From positions 67,388 to 130,405 of the forward strand of contig NZ_FOOY01000008.1 of assembly GCF_900113325.1 (NCBI RefSeq): a stretch of DNA of 63,018 nucleotides, written 5' to 3'. This stretch comes from Sporolactobacillus nakayamae. Lineage in GTDB: Bacteria; Bacillota; Bacilli; Bacillales; Sporolactobacillaceae. The first letter of the stretch is position 1. The number at the start of each line of letters is the position of its first letter. Shown here piece after piece: positions 44,221 through 52,570 of this stretch. Under the pieces are notes generated by a model. It was given only the letters and a program-made list of their open reading frames with translations. It ran no database searches and was not told where the DNA came from. Made by a program: the position numbers and the translations under genes.

Positions 44221-45534
44221 TTAAAACTCGGAAAAAATGGTTTCAATAATTTGCAACGTTTTGCGAATTTCTCTCTCGGTATGCTCGGTTGACAGATAGA
44301 TTCGGCCACGGTTCGGTGTAAGTCGAATGCCAAGCTCAAGTGAACGAGCAACCAGATGGTTATAGAGTTCAATATCGGCGAATTTCAAATAATCTCTGAA
44401 ATCATCCACAGGCTGATCAACACCAAGCAAAAGCATGCAAATAGCTCCATCATGCCGACAATATAGTGGAACTTGGTAGCGATCGCCCAGTTTTCTAAGC
44501 CCGTCCGTTAACTGTTGCCCTAGCACATCGAATCGCGCGTAAACACCGTCACGCTGCAATTCGTCAATGGTCGCCAAAGCCGCAGCAACAGAGAGTGCAT
44601 TACCGTTAAAGGTGCCAAAAGTACGAATCCCGCAATCCATAATCGAATGTTTTCCCGTGACAACAGATAATGGCAGTCCGCCTGAGATCGCTTTAGCAAA
44701 TACAGCAACATCTGGAGTAACGCCAAAATATTCTTGTGCGCCGCCCAATGCGAGTCTGAATCCGGTGATCACTTCATCAAAGATGAGTAGAATTTTGTTT
44801 TCCGTCGCAAGTGTTCGTAATTCTTCAAGATAGCCTTCATTTGGAAAAATCGGACCGGAATCGCACATATAAGGTTCAGTAATGATTGCGGCAATTTCAT
44901 CACGCTGTTCTTCAATCACATGCTTGATTGCAGACAAATCATTCCATGGCAGGATGATGATTTGATCAGATGCATTGGCTAGCTGGCCCAACACTTCCCG
45001 ACTTTTCTTCGGCTGCTCTCTTGGTCCCAAATCAGCAATGGAATGGGCATCCGTACTGATCATTTCCTCATCAGACCACCCATGGTATTGTCCTTCAAAC
45101 TTAATGATTTTTGATTTTCCGGTGAATGCCCTTGCCAATCGGAACGCAAACATATTCGCTTCGGTACCCGTGTTTTGAAAAACGACACGTTCGGCACAGG
45201 GTATAATCTCAGTCAGCTTTTCTGCGAGCTTGTTCAGATCGGCAGAAGGTGAGCAGAACTGCGTTCCTTTTGTCATTTGCTCGGCCACTGCCTGATTTAC
45301 CGCATCCGGACTGTAGCCTAGAATCAAAGGACCCATACCTGCCACATAATCGATGTATTCATTGCCGTCAACATCGTAAAGATGAGCACCTTTCCCATGA
45401 TCAAAACAAATCGGAAAGTCTTGAAAACCCGCTTTGTGAAAACTGCTGGCAACTCCGTTTACTAAGTATTTTTTAGATTGCTCATATATTTTTTTTGAGT
45501 TCTCGTTATTTATCAGATTCCCACTCAGTCTCAA
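44221..45534 (-). CDS. Class III aminotransferase, glutamate-1-semialdehyde aminomutase-like
   Basis: 437 residues. QNTGTEANMFAFRLARAFTG and KFEGQYHGWSD are the HemL-like substrate and PLP regions; the Schiff-base lysine lies in VFAKAISGG. Gene context (amino-acid ABC transporter, GabT, GabR) points to catabolism or interconversion of an omega- or beta-amino acid rather than heme synthesis. The start is uncertain: TTG at 45534 touches its GAGGTGA site, and there is no nearby ATG. A truncated repeat lies between this gene and the ABC ATPase. Confidence 0.85.
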   Translation of the reverse strand: MRLSGNLINNENSKKIYEQSKKYLVNGVASSFHKAGFQDFPICFDHGKGAHLYDVDGNEYIDYVAGMGPLILGYSPDAVNQAVAEQMTKGTQFCSPSADLNKLAEKLTEIIPCAERVVFQNTGTEANMFAFRLARAFTGKSKIIKFEGQYHGWSDEEMISTDAHSIADLGPREQPKKSREVLGQLANASDQIIILPWNDLSAIKHVIEEQRDEIAAIITEPYMCDSGPIFPNEGYLEELRTLATENKILLIFDEVITGFRLALGGAQEYFGVTPDVAVFAKAISGGLPLSVVTGKHSIMDCGIRTFGTFNGNALSVAAALATIDELQRDGVYARFDVLGQQLTDGLRKLGDRYQVPLYCRHDGAICMLLLGVDQPVDDFRDYLKFADIELYNHLVARSLELGIRLTPNRGRIYLSTEHTEREIRKTLQIIETIFSEF

Positions 45535-45554
45535 TCACCTCACATGATGCTTGC

Positions 45555-45649
45555 TCAGAACTTCCGCAGGTGTGGTGAATCCAACGTTTTTAGTTGAAGA
45601 TCCTTTTTGCTAGCAGAAGCACCTCATTCCGGACATTTCGAACACCCTC
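45555..45649 (-). repeat. Truncated copy of repeat family 2
   Basis: Matches the right end of the element at 61994-62329: CAGAACTTCCGCAGG, then GTTGAAGATCC, TAGCAGAAG and the terminus ACATTTCGAACACCCTC. The left half and left inverted repeat are missing. Its terminus stops exactly at the stop codon of the ABC ATPase gene, so that gene's last codon and stop border the element. Confidence 0.8.
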
Positions 45650-46420
45650 TCATACTTTTTCCGCTTCAGGGTGCAGAACCTGATTGATGAAAAGCTTGGT
45701 CCGCTGATGCTTCGGCGCGTTAAATAACTCGTCTGGTTTCCCTTCTTCAACAATCATGCCTTTGTCCATGAATATGATACGGTCGCCGATTTCTTCAGCA
45801 AAACGCATTTCATGCGTCACAAGCACCATGGTCATGCCTTCATCTGCGAGTTCACGAATGACTTTAAGCACTTCACCGACTAATTCAGGGTCCAAGGCAG
45901 AGGTCGCTTCATCAAACAGCATAATATGCGGTTCCATCGCCAACGCCCGAGCGATTGCGACACGTTGTTTCTGCCCTCCGGAGAGCTGATCCGGATAATG
46001 ATCCATACGTTCTGCCAATCCGACCTTCTTCAAGTATTTCTCTGCTGTTTTTCTAGCTTCTTCTTTTGATTTCTTTCTTATTTTTACCTGCGCCGCCATC
46101 ACATTTTCAACAGCAGTCATCATTGGAAAAAGATTAAAGCTTTGAAAGACCATGCCGATTTCTGTGCGAAGCTTGGCAACACGCTTCTCATTATAACGGC
46201 CGGAACTATCCGCGAAATTTTCCCCTTCGACTTTGACAGTACCGGATGTTGGGAGCTCTAAACAATTCAAACAGCGGAGCAGTGTCGATTTTCCTGAACC
46301 CGAAGGTCCGATAATGACAACAATTTCCCCTTGATGTACATCCAGGTCAATCCCTTTTAAAATTTCAAGACTGCCAAACGATTTATGGAGCTGAGTCACT
46401 TCGATCATTGGTTTAGGCAT
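45650..46420 (-). CDS. Polar amino-acid ABC transporter ATPase
   Basis: 256 residues, GlnQ/ArtP type: Walker [14 protein letters not shown], signature [15 protein letters not shown], Walker [16 protein letters not shown]-loop VTHEM. Start ATG after AAGGGG, 8 bp inside the end of the permease gene. Drives the importer encoded with the permease and binding protein. Confidence 0.94.
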   Translation of the reverse strand: MPKPMIEVTQLHKSFGSLEILKGIDLDVHQGEIVVIIGPSGSGKSTLLRCLNCLELPTSGTVKVEGENFADSSGRYNEKRVAKLRTEIGMVFQSFNLFPMMTAVENVMAAQVKIRKKSKEEARKTAEKYLKKVGLAERMDHYPDQLSGGQKQRVAIARALAMEPHIMLFDEATSALDPELVGEVLKVIRELADEGMTMVLVTHEMRFAEEIGDRIIFMDKGMIVEEGKPDELFNAPKHQRTKLFINQVLHPEAEKV

Positions 46421-47120
46421 GTTTTGAAAACCCCTTTTCTAGCAGACGTACAACCTGGGATAACGGCAAGCTGAGAATTAAATAAGCGATTGCCAGTATT
46501 GTGTAAGACTCAATGGTTAAGAAAGTCTGTGACGCATAGGCTTGTGTGCGCAGTAATAATTCGTTGACCGTGATAAACGCGAGCAGCGATGTATCTTTAA
46601 TCATCATAATCAGATAGTTGCCGAATACAGGAATCGCTTGCCGCGTTGCTTGTGGAATCACAATGGACCACAACGCCTGACGCTGCGTATAGCCCAGTGC
46701 AAGCGCCGCTTCCGTCTGACCTTTGTCGACCGACAAGATCGCGGCACGCACCACTTCAGATAAGTAGCAGCCATAATTGATTCCTAATCCAAGTATTCCG
46801 GCGAACAGCGGATTGAGCTGAAACTGATAATCAGGTATGAAAAATTGAGCAACCAAAGAAATAAGCAGCGGCACAACATAAAACATATAGACAAGCTGAA
46901 CAAGAAGCGGCGTTCCCCTGACAATTTCCAAAATAACAACCAGTATGCCCTTTAGTACTTTTGATTCTGATAAACGGCCCACCGCAATGAGTACACTTAG
47001 AACAACAGCGAGCAGGAATCCGCCTACTGTTGCTTCAAGGGCAATTAAAAGTCCTTGCCATAATTCCGGTGTCAGTTCTTTGATGGCCGTGGCAAAATCC
47101 AGATGACTCAGAATATCCAT
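46413..47120 (-). CDS. Polar amino-acid ABC transporter permease
   Basis: 235 residues, HisM/GlnP type with about five helices and the EAA loop [24 protein letters not shown] after GAGGTG. Lies 133 bp after the binding-protein gene. Confidence 0.93.
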   Translation of the reverse strand: MDILSHLDFATAIKELTPELWQGLLIALEATVGGFLLAVVLSVLIAVGRLSESKVLKGILVVILEIVRGTPLLVQLVYMFYVVPLLISLVAQFFIPDYQFQLNPLFAGILGLGINYGCYLSEVVRAAILSVDKGQTEAALALGYTQRQALWSIVIPQATRQAIPVFGNYLIMMIKDTSLLAFITVNELLLRTQAYASQTFLTIESYTILAIAYLILSLPLSQVVRLLEKGFSKHA

Positions 47121-47253
47121 TCATTACACCTCATTCGTCAATCAATTGTCTTGCATTTTGCAATCTGACCATTAGCTTGAATTACCCATTCAATAGCAGA
47201 AATCAGAGTTAGTCTTGTTGAAAGAATAACTCTGATTCAATCAATTCTTATTT

Positions 47254-48102
47254 TTATTCTTGAACCGGTACGTAATAATTATCAGGCATTCCGTATTTCT
47301 TCAAGAGATCCTTGATAAATCCGTTCTCTTTCAAGATATTTATTTGTTTGTTGACCGCAGTTACCAGTTTCGTGTCCCCTTTTCTTGCGGCAGCGCCAAT
47401 GTTCCCGGAAGCTTGCGGTGTATACGGATCAAGAATCTTCAATTTCAAGGATGGGTCCTGTTTCAGGCTGTAGGCAGCTACGGCGCCGTCAGTGACCAAT
47501 GCGTCAATTTTTCCTGTATTTGCTGCAAGAAGCAGATCGGATTGAGAACCAAACACATTAACTTGTTTGATTTTGCCTTCTTTTTTCAGCTTGTCCGCAA
47601 AGTCATAAAATGCGGTTCCTTTTTGAGCGCCAACCACTTTATCCTTCAAATCATCAACACTTTTAATTGGCGAATTCTTCGGAATGACAAACGCTTCGCC
47701 CTCGGTATACCAGATGGTTGTGAATTTCGCTATCTTTTCTCTCTGCGGGTTAATATACATCGCATCTGTCACGAGATCAATATTCTTATTGTTCAGTTCA
47801 AGGAGCAGGTTCTCAAACTTTGTCTGTTTCATTTCAACCTTTGGAATTCCTAAGCGTTTGGCAACTTCTTTGATGATTTCAGCGTCGATACCGGTAAATT
47901 TTTTCGTTTTCTGATCAATATAAGCGAACGGAGCGTCATTTGATGAACCAACGACGAGAACACCTTTTTTCTTAGCCGCCGCTAACGTATCTGTCGTTTT
48001 ACCTGAAGAAGAACTGTCTGATTTTGAACTGCTTGATCCACAGGCTGCAAGGACACCAATAAGCAATATAAGAGCAATAGCCGATACAAACCAACGTTTC
48101 AT
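47254..48102 (-). CDS. Amino-acid ABC transporter substrate-binding lipoprotein
   Basis: 282 residues of the family 3 (SBP_bac_3) type. Signal peptide with lipobox (GVLAACG), then a Ser-rich linker, which anchors it outside the membrane. GIDAEIIKEVAKRLG and the DLVTDAMYINPQREK region are typical of the fold. Substrate probably a polar amino acid, perhaps one used by the flanking aminotransferases. ATG at 48102 follows TTGGAGGG. Confidence 0.92.
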   Translation of the reverse strand: MKRWFVSAIALILLIGVLAACGSSSSKSDSSSSGKTTDTLAAAKKKGVLVVGSSNDAPFAYIDQKTKKFTGIDAEIIKEVAKRLGIPKVEMKQTKFENLLLELNNKNIDLVTDAMYINPQREKIAKFTTIWYTEGEAFVIPKNSPIKSVDDLKDKVVGAQKGTAFYDFADKLKKEGKIKQVNVFGSQSDLLLAANTGKIDALVTDGAVAAYSLKQDPSLKLKILDPYTPQASGNIGAAARKGDTKLVTAVNKQINILKENGFIKDLLKKYGMPDNYYVPVQE

Positions 48103-48215
48103 GAAAAATCCCTCCAATTTATCGAATTATTTAAGTTATAAAATTAAATATAATTTTCAGTAATTCATGATTTGAATTTTACTAGTATCCGCTAAAAAAA
48201 TCTATATAACTGTTA

Positions 48216-49547
48216 TTATTTTACAAATTCCAGTGCTTCTTCAATGATGTCCAATCCTTGATTCAGCTGTAGTTCAGTTATAGTCAAAGGAGACAAGAAG
48301 CGAATGCAATTGCCCTTCAGTCCTGCATCAAGAAGGAGCAAACCATGCTGATTGGCATAGGCAACGATTTTTTTCACCCGATCTTTATCAGGTTCTTTTG
48401 TACCCTTGTCTTTTACAAATTCAATGGCGGCCATAGCGCCAAGTCTTCTAAAATCACCGATAAACGAATAAGTTTGCGCCCACTCTTTCGCCCGCTCTTC
48501 GATAATCGCGCCTATTTTTTCCGCTCGCTCAATAAGATGTTCTTCTTCAATAATGTCAAGAACGGCCAACGCGGCGGCGCAGGCAATTGGGCTCCCGCAA
48601 TACGTGCCGCCAAGTGAGCCCTTAAGTTCACAAGCATCGAACAGCTCAGCTTTTCCGACAACACCGCTAAGTGGAAATCCTGCGGCAATAGATTTGGATA
48701 CCGTCATCAGATCCGGAGCCACATCAAAATTTTCAATGGCAAACATTTTTCCTGTTCTTGCAAAACCGGCTTGAATTTCATCAGCGATAAAAACAATGCC
48801 ATGCTCTGTACAGAAGTCACGAACATAAGTGACAAACCGTTTTGATGGAATGATGAACCCGCCTTCACCCTGAACAGGTTCCATTACGATGCAAGCAACC
48901 ATTTCAGGAGCAACACTACTCAAAAAGAAATAATTAAACTGATCAATGATATACTCATCATACGCCTCATCAGTCATGCCTGCCGGTTTCCGATAGGGAT
49001 ATGGATATGGCGCTTGATAGGTTTCAGGCGCAAACGGACCGAAGCCCATTTTATAAGGCTTTACCTTGCTTGTCATACCCATGGTCAGGTTGGTTCTGCC
49101 ATGAAAGGCGCGGTCAAACGTCACAACCGCTTGTCTGCCTGTATAAGCACGAGCAATCTTCACCGCATTTTCAACAGCTTCCGCACCGGAATTGAGCAAG
49201 AGCGCCTTTTTGGCAAAGTCTCCTGGAGCGATCTCGCATAACCGCTGACAAAGTTCAATATATCCCGGATACATGATGACATTAAAGCCTGGATGAATAA
49301 AACGCTCTAATTCCTCTTTCACGGCATCAATCACCTTTGGGTGACAGTGACCAACATTCTGGACGCCGATTGCTCCGGCAAAATCAATAAACTCGTTGCC
49401 TTCGATATCAGTAACCAACGCACCTTTCGCATTTGCCGCGATATGGCGATTTCCATTTCCTACCGCAGACGCGACATAGTGATCACGTTTATCCTGCCAA
49501 ACCTTTGTGAGATTTCCTTCCAATAATTCTTTTCCCAATTGACTCAC
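48216..49547 (-). CDS. gabT: 4-aminobutyrate aminotransferase-like class III aminotransferase
   Basis: 443 residues. LNSGAEAVENAVKIARAYTG and FDRAFHGRTNLTMG bind PLP; the Schiff-base Lys is in MTVSKSIAAGFPLSG; FIADEIQAGFARTG holds the PLP-ring Asp. Transfers an amino group from GABA or beta-alanine to a keto acid. Divergent from a GabR-like regulator, as gabT is in B. subtilis. GTG start at 49547 lies in AAGGGAGTGAG; TTG three codons later, 8 nt from that site, may be the true start. Confidence 0.9.
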   Translation of the reverse strand: MSQLGKELLEGNLTKVWQDKRDHYVASAVGNGNRHIAANAKGALVTDIEGNEFIDFAGAIGVQNVGHCHPKVIDAVKEELERFIHPGFNVIMYPGYIELCQRLCEIAPGDFAKKALLLNSGAEAVENAVKIARAYTGRQAVVTFDRAFHGRTNLTMGMTSKVKPYKMGFGPFAPETYQAPYPYPYRKPAGMTDEAYDEYIIDQFNYFFLSSVAPEMVACIVMEPVQGEGGFIIPSKRFVTYVRDFCTEHGIVFIADEIQAGFARTGKMFAIENFDVAPDLMTVSKSIAAGFPLSGVVGKAELFDACELKGSLGGTYCGSPIACAAALAVLDIIEEEHLIERAEKIGAIIEERAKEWAQTYSFIGDFRRLGAMAAIEFVKDKGTKEPDKDRVKKIVAYANQHGLLLLDAGLKGNCIRFLSPLTITELQLNQGLDIIEEALEFVK

Positions 49548-49563
49548 TCCCTTAATAGATATT

Positions 49564-49591
49564 TTGCTAATTTTTTGGTATTATGTATAGT
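49564..49591 (+). promoter_or_regulatory. Candidate promoter of the GabR-like gene
   Basis: TTGCTA (49564-49569) and TATAGT (49586-49591), 16 bp apart. The start point would fall after the first in-frame ATG, supporting the later start at 49628. TGGTAT (49576) and TGGTGT (49611) form a loose direct repeat recalling GabR sites (ATACCA on the other strand), but their distance differs from B. subtilis. Confidence 0.5.
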
Positions 49592-49627
49592 ATCAAAATT
49601 CAAATAATTATGGTGTCAGGAGTGCCT

Positions 49628-51043
49628 ATGATCTCACTAACCATTCAATCTGATACTAAAAATGAGTATATTTACCGCCAAATCTATAAACAACTGAAAA
49701 AAGAGATCCTTCTTCACCATTTTCTTCCAAATGAAAAATTGCCTTCGAAGCGAGAGCTTGCACAAACATTACATGTCAGTGTCAACTCAGTTAACGGGGC
49801 TTATCAACAGCTTCTTGAGGAAGGCTATATCTACGCAGTTGAACGAAGCGGTTTTTACGTTGAAAAATTGGATACGATCCCACTTTCTCAGAGCATCCCG
49901 CAATCACTAGATCCCGATCTTGTTGAGGAAAAAGAATCAAAAAAAGATTGGATCTCCTTTTCACATATGTCTGTTGACCGATCAATCTTTCCATTTGACA
50001 GTTGGTTTTCTTGTGAGCATCGCGCACTGAGATTAAGCAGATTGGAACTTAACGATGATTCGTCACGCTTTCCACAAGGGATCTACTCGGTGCGAAAGAC
50101 AATTGCCCGCTTCCTTTCTGTGGCTCGCGGCGTAAAATGTTTTCCGGAGCAAATTGTTTTAGGCGGCGGCACCCAATTCCTGTTCTATTTGCTTCGCCAC
50201 CTTTTTCAAGAAAACAGCTTGTACGCGATGGAAAATCCGGGTTATCGGCGTATGTACGAGTCTCTTAAGATGGAAAGTCTGCGCTTAAAGACAATTCCAC
50301 TCGATAATAAAGGGATTTCCATTGATCTGCTAAAACAAATGAATCCAAATGTCGTGTATGTGACTCCGTCGCACCAATTTCCTTCAGGTGTTGTGATGCC
50401 GATTTCAAGACGCATTCAACTGTTGAATTGGGCCGCGGAAAAGGACGACCGGTACATCATTGAAGACGATTACGATAGCGAGTTTAAATATGAGAGTGAT
50501 ACAATACCGTCGCTTCAAGGCCTTGACAGCTATGAACGTGTCATTTACTTAGGCACCTTTTCAAAATCTTTATTGCCCGGATTACGGATCAGCTATATGA
50601 TTCTCCCGCAACAGTTGTTAAAAAGATACAGAGAAAAATGCAGTTTCATTATGTCAACGAGTAATGCTTTGGGGCAACTGACCTTGCAGCAATTTATCGA
50701 TTCGGGGGAATACCGCAAGCACATCAAACACATGAAACAAGTGTATATTGAGCGGCAAAAAAAGCTGATTGAGACATTGAAAAAACGCTTTGACTCGGCT
50801 ATTACGATGCATGGGGCAAACGCCGGTCTCCATTTTACGGCTGAATTCGATACACCGCGCACAATCGATGAGATTGCCGAACGTGCCCACGCAGCCAAAA
50901 TAGAGCTCTATAATCTCAAGCCCTATTGTCTGGAGGATCACTACCTCTATTCAAAACCAGCGTTCATTTTAGGGTTTGCAAATCTATCTGTTGATAAAAT
51001 TGAGGAAGGGGTAGAACGCCTCTACCATGCTATTTTCGAATGA
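49628..51043 (+). CDS. gabR: MocR/GabR family PLP-dependent transcriptional regulator
   Basis: 471 residues. N-terminal GntR winged helix (about 1-70: LPSKRELAQTLHVSVNSVNGAYQQL) and a C-terminal aminotransferase-like domain with the PLP lysine in YLGTFSKSLLPGLR. In B. subtilis, GabR senses GABA with PLP and activates gabT-gabD. Here it is divergent from gabT and the amino-acid transporter genes. ATG after AGGAG. Confidence 0.88.
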   Translation: MISLTIQSDTKNEYIYRQIYKQLKKEILLHHFLPNEKLPSKRELAQTLHVSVNSVNGAYQQLLEEGYIYAVERSGFYVEKLDTIPLSQSIPQSLDPDLVEEKESKKDWISFSHMSVDRSIFPFDSWFSCEHRALRLSRLELNDDSSRFPQGIYSVRKTIARFLSVARGVKCFPEQIVLGGGTQFLFYLLRHLFQENSLYAMENPGYRRMYESLKMESLRLKTIPLDNKGISIDLLKQMNPNVVYVTPSHQFPSGVVMPISRRIQLLNWAAEKDDRYIIEDDYDSEFKYESDTIPSLQGLDSYERVIYLGTFSKSLLPGLRISYMILPQQLLKRYREKCSFIMSTSNALGQLTLQQFIDSGEYRKHIKHMKQVYIERQKKLIETLKKRFDSAITMHGANAGLHFTAEFDTPRTIDEIAERAHAAKIELYNLKPYCLEDHYLYSKPAFILGFANLSVDKIEEGVERLYHAIFE

Positions 51044-51106
51044 GGATTAACTTCTGTATAATGGATACTGACCGGCTCAAGAAGCCAAGCAGAAAGAAGG
51101 CGTCTC

Positions 51107-52054
51107 ATGCAAAAAGACAGCATCCGCAACCTGATTAACCAATACAAGCCAATCATTCTAGATGGCGCGATGGCGACTGAAATTGAAAAGCAAGGGATTA
51201 CGATCGACAGTGAACTGTGGTCGGCTACCGTCATTCATGACCATCCTGAATGTATTAAAAAAGTACACCTGGATTATTTTAAGGCAGGTGCCGATGTTGC
51301 AACAACCAATACCTATCAGGCGACACTTCCCGGATTCCAGCAAAGCGGCTATACAGAACTCGAAGCAAAGCGTTTTATTAAGGAAGCCGTAAGCATCGCG
51401 ATTCAGGCTCGCTCTGAATTTTGGGAGGGGCTTAGCGCCAAGCAAAAACAAGCACGTCCCTACCCGCTCGTTGCAGGCAGTGTTGGTCCTTATGGCGCGT
51501 ATCTTGCCGACGGTTCGGAATATACAGGGGACTACTCTTTAAATGAAGCCGGCTATCGAATGTTCCACCATTCAAGAATGAGCCTATTAAAGGAAGCCGG
51601 TGCAGATCTATTTGCATTTGAGACAATGCCTAATTTCAATGAAACAAAAGTGTTGGCCGACCTTTTGAAAAATGAGTTTCCGGGCGACGAAGCATGGCTC
51701 TCGTTCAGTCTCGCTGACGAAGCGCATCTGTGTGACGGGACACCGCTTGCCAATGCAGCGGCGTATTTTAACTCCTTTGACCAGATTGCAGCAATTGGCG
51801 TGAACTGCGTTGCAATGAACCGTGTTGGGCCGGCGGTCAAGACGATCCGTCAAGTCACGGACAAGCCGGTCGTTGTTTATCCAAATTCAGGAGAGCGGTA
51901 CAATCCAATGACTAAGCGATGGGAAGCGTCTAAAATGCAAGAAAGCTACGGATCAGCATCCAAAGCGTGGTTCAAAGCCGGTGCATCGCTCATTGGCGGC
52001 TGCTGCCGCACATCTCCGGAAAATATTCGCGAAATTGCCGAATGGGCACGTTAA
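51107..52054 (+). CDS. mmuM: Homocysteine S-methyltransferase
   Basis: 315 residues. N-terminal ILDGAMATEIEKQG, and the zinc-binding cysteines in GVNCVA and LIGGCCRTSPENI near the C-terminus. It forms methionine from homocysteine with S-methylmethionine or SAM as methyl donor. No mmuP permease adjoins. A TATAAT (51057-51062) upstream lacks a good -35; ATG after AGAAGG. Confidence 0.92.
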   Translation: MQKDSIRNLINQYKPIILDGAMATEIEKQGITIDSELWSATVIHDHPECIKKVHLDYFKAGADVATTNTYQATLPGFQQSGYTELEAKRFIKEAVSIAIQARSEFWEGLSAKQKQARPYPLVAGSVGPYGAYLADGSEYTGDYSLNEAGYRMFHHSRMSLLKEAGADLFAFETMPNFNETKVLADLLKNEFPGDEAWLSFSLADEAHLCDGTPLANAAAYFNSFDQIAAIGVNCVAMNRVGPAVKTIRQVTDKPVVVYPNSGERYNPMTKRWEASKMQESYGSASKAWFKAGASLIGGCCRTSPENIREIAEWAR

Positions 52055-52214
52055 ACTTCTAGTGAAGATCGAATAAAATGGTTCGAAATAGACGCAGCAG
52101 CCGCTTGTTTGATGAAAAAAGCAGAGGGTGCTGTTTTATTGACCTGGGAATCCGGTCGTCATCGAGCATCATCCGTTTTATAGTTGAATTTTCGTGCGTT
52201 GATCCTCCTTTTCA

Positions 52215-52518
52215 TAATCAAGTAACGAGTAAAATAAGCGGAGATTTTCCGGTTATATGCATCCTGGCGCTTGTTTCACAGGTACATAAGGGTAATTTTT
52301 CCGCTTATGCACAGAAAAACCTTCCATTTTCACGTTTTTCGATTCGATAAGCGGAATTTTTCCGTCTATTTAAGCTATTTTCTCGTTTATTTTCGAATTA
52401 AGCGGAATTTTTCCGTTTATTTCTCAGATTGGGCGGCTTACCTGATCGCCCAGCCCAACCGAATCTTATGACCTTATCGTCGTACCGGCAAGGCAAAACA
52501 CTCTACTTTCTTAACTTG
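52215..52518 (+). repeat. Dispersed repeat family 1, copy 4
   Basis: Shares the core of the other copies and, with copy 3, the extra 45-bp unit, giving four ATAAGCGGAATTTTTCCG-type palindromes. It lacks the hairpin-bearing left part of copies 1 and 2. Its right end TTTCTTAACTTGAAAA runs into the P-type ATPase terminator. Confidence 0.92.
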
Positions 52519-52558
52519 AAAAAAAGGCAGAAAGCTCCAAGAAGGACTTCCTGCCTTT
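52519..52558 (-). terminator. Terminator of the P-type ATPase gene
   Basis: AAAGGCAG / CTGCCTTT stem with a large loop, followed on the minus strand by seven T residues; 13 bp beyond the stop codon. Confidence 0.8.
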
Positions 52559-52570
52559 AACTGTTCCTTT

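Noticed and set aside
49589-49599. Half copy of the dpaL-region palindrome (AGTATCAAAAT) between gabT and gabR
   Set aside because: The second arm is absent; a lone half site in AT-rich DNA can arise by chance.
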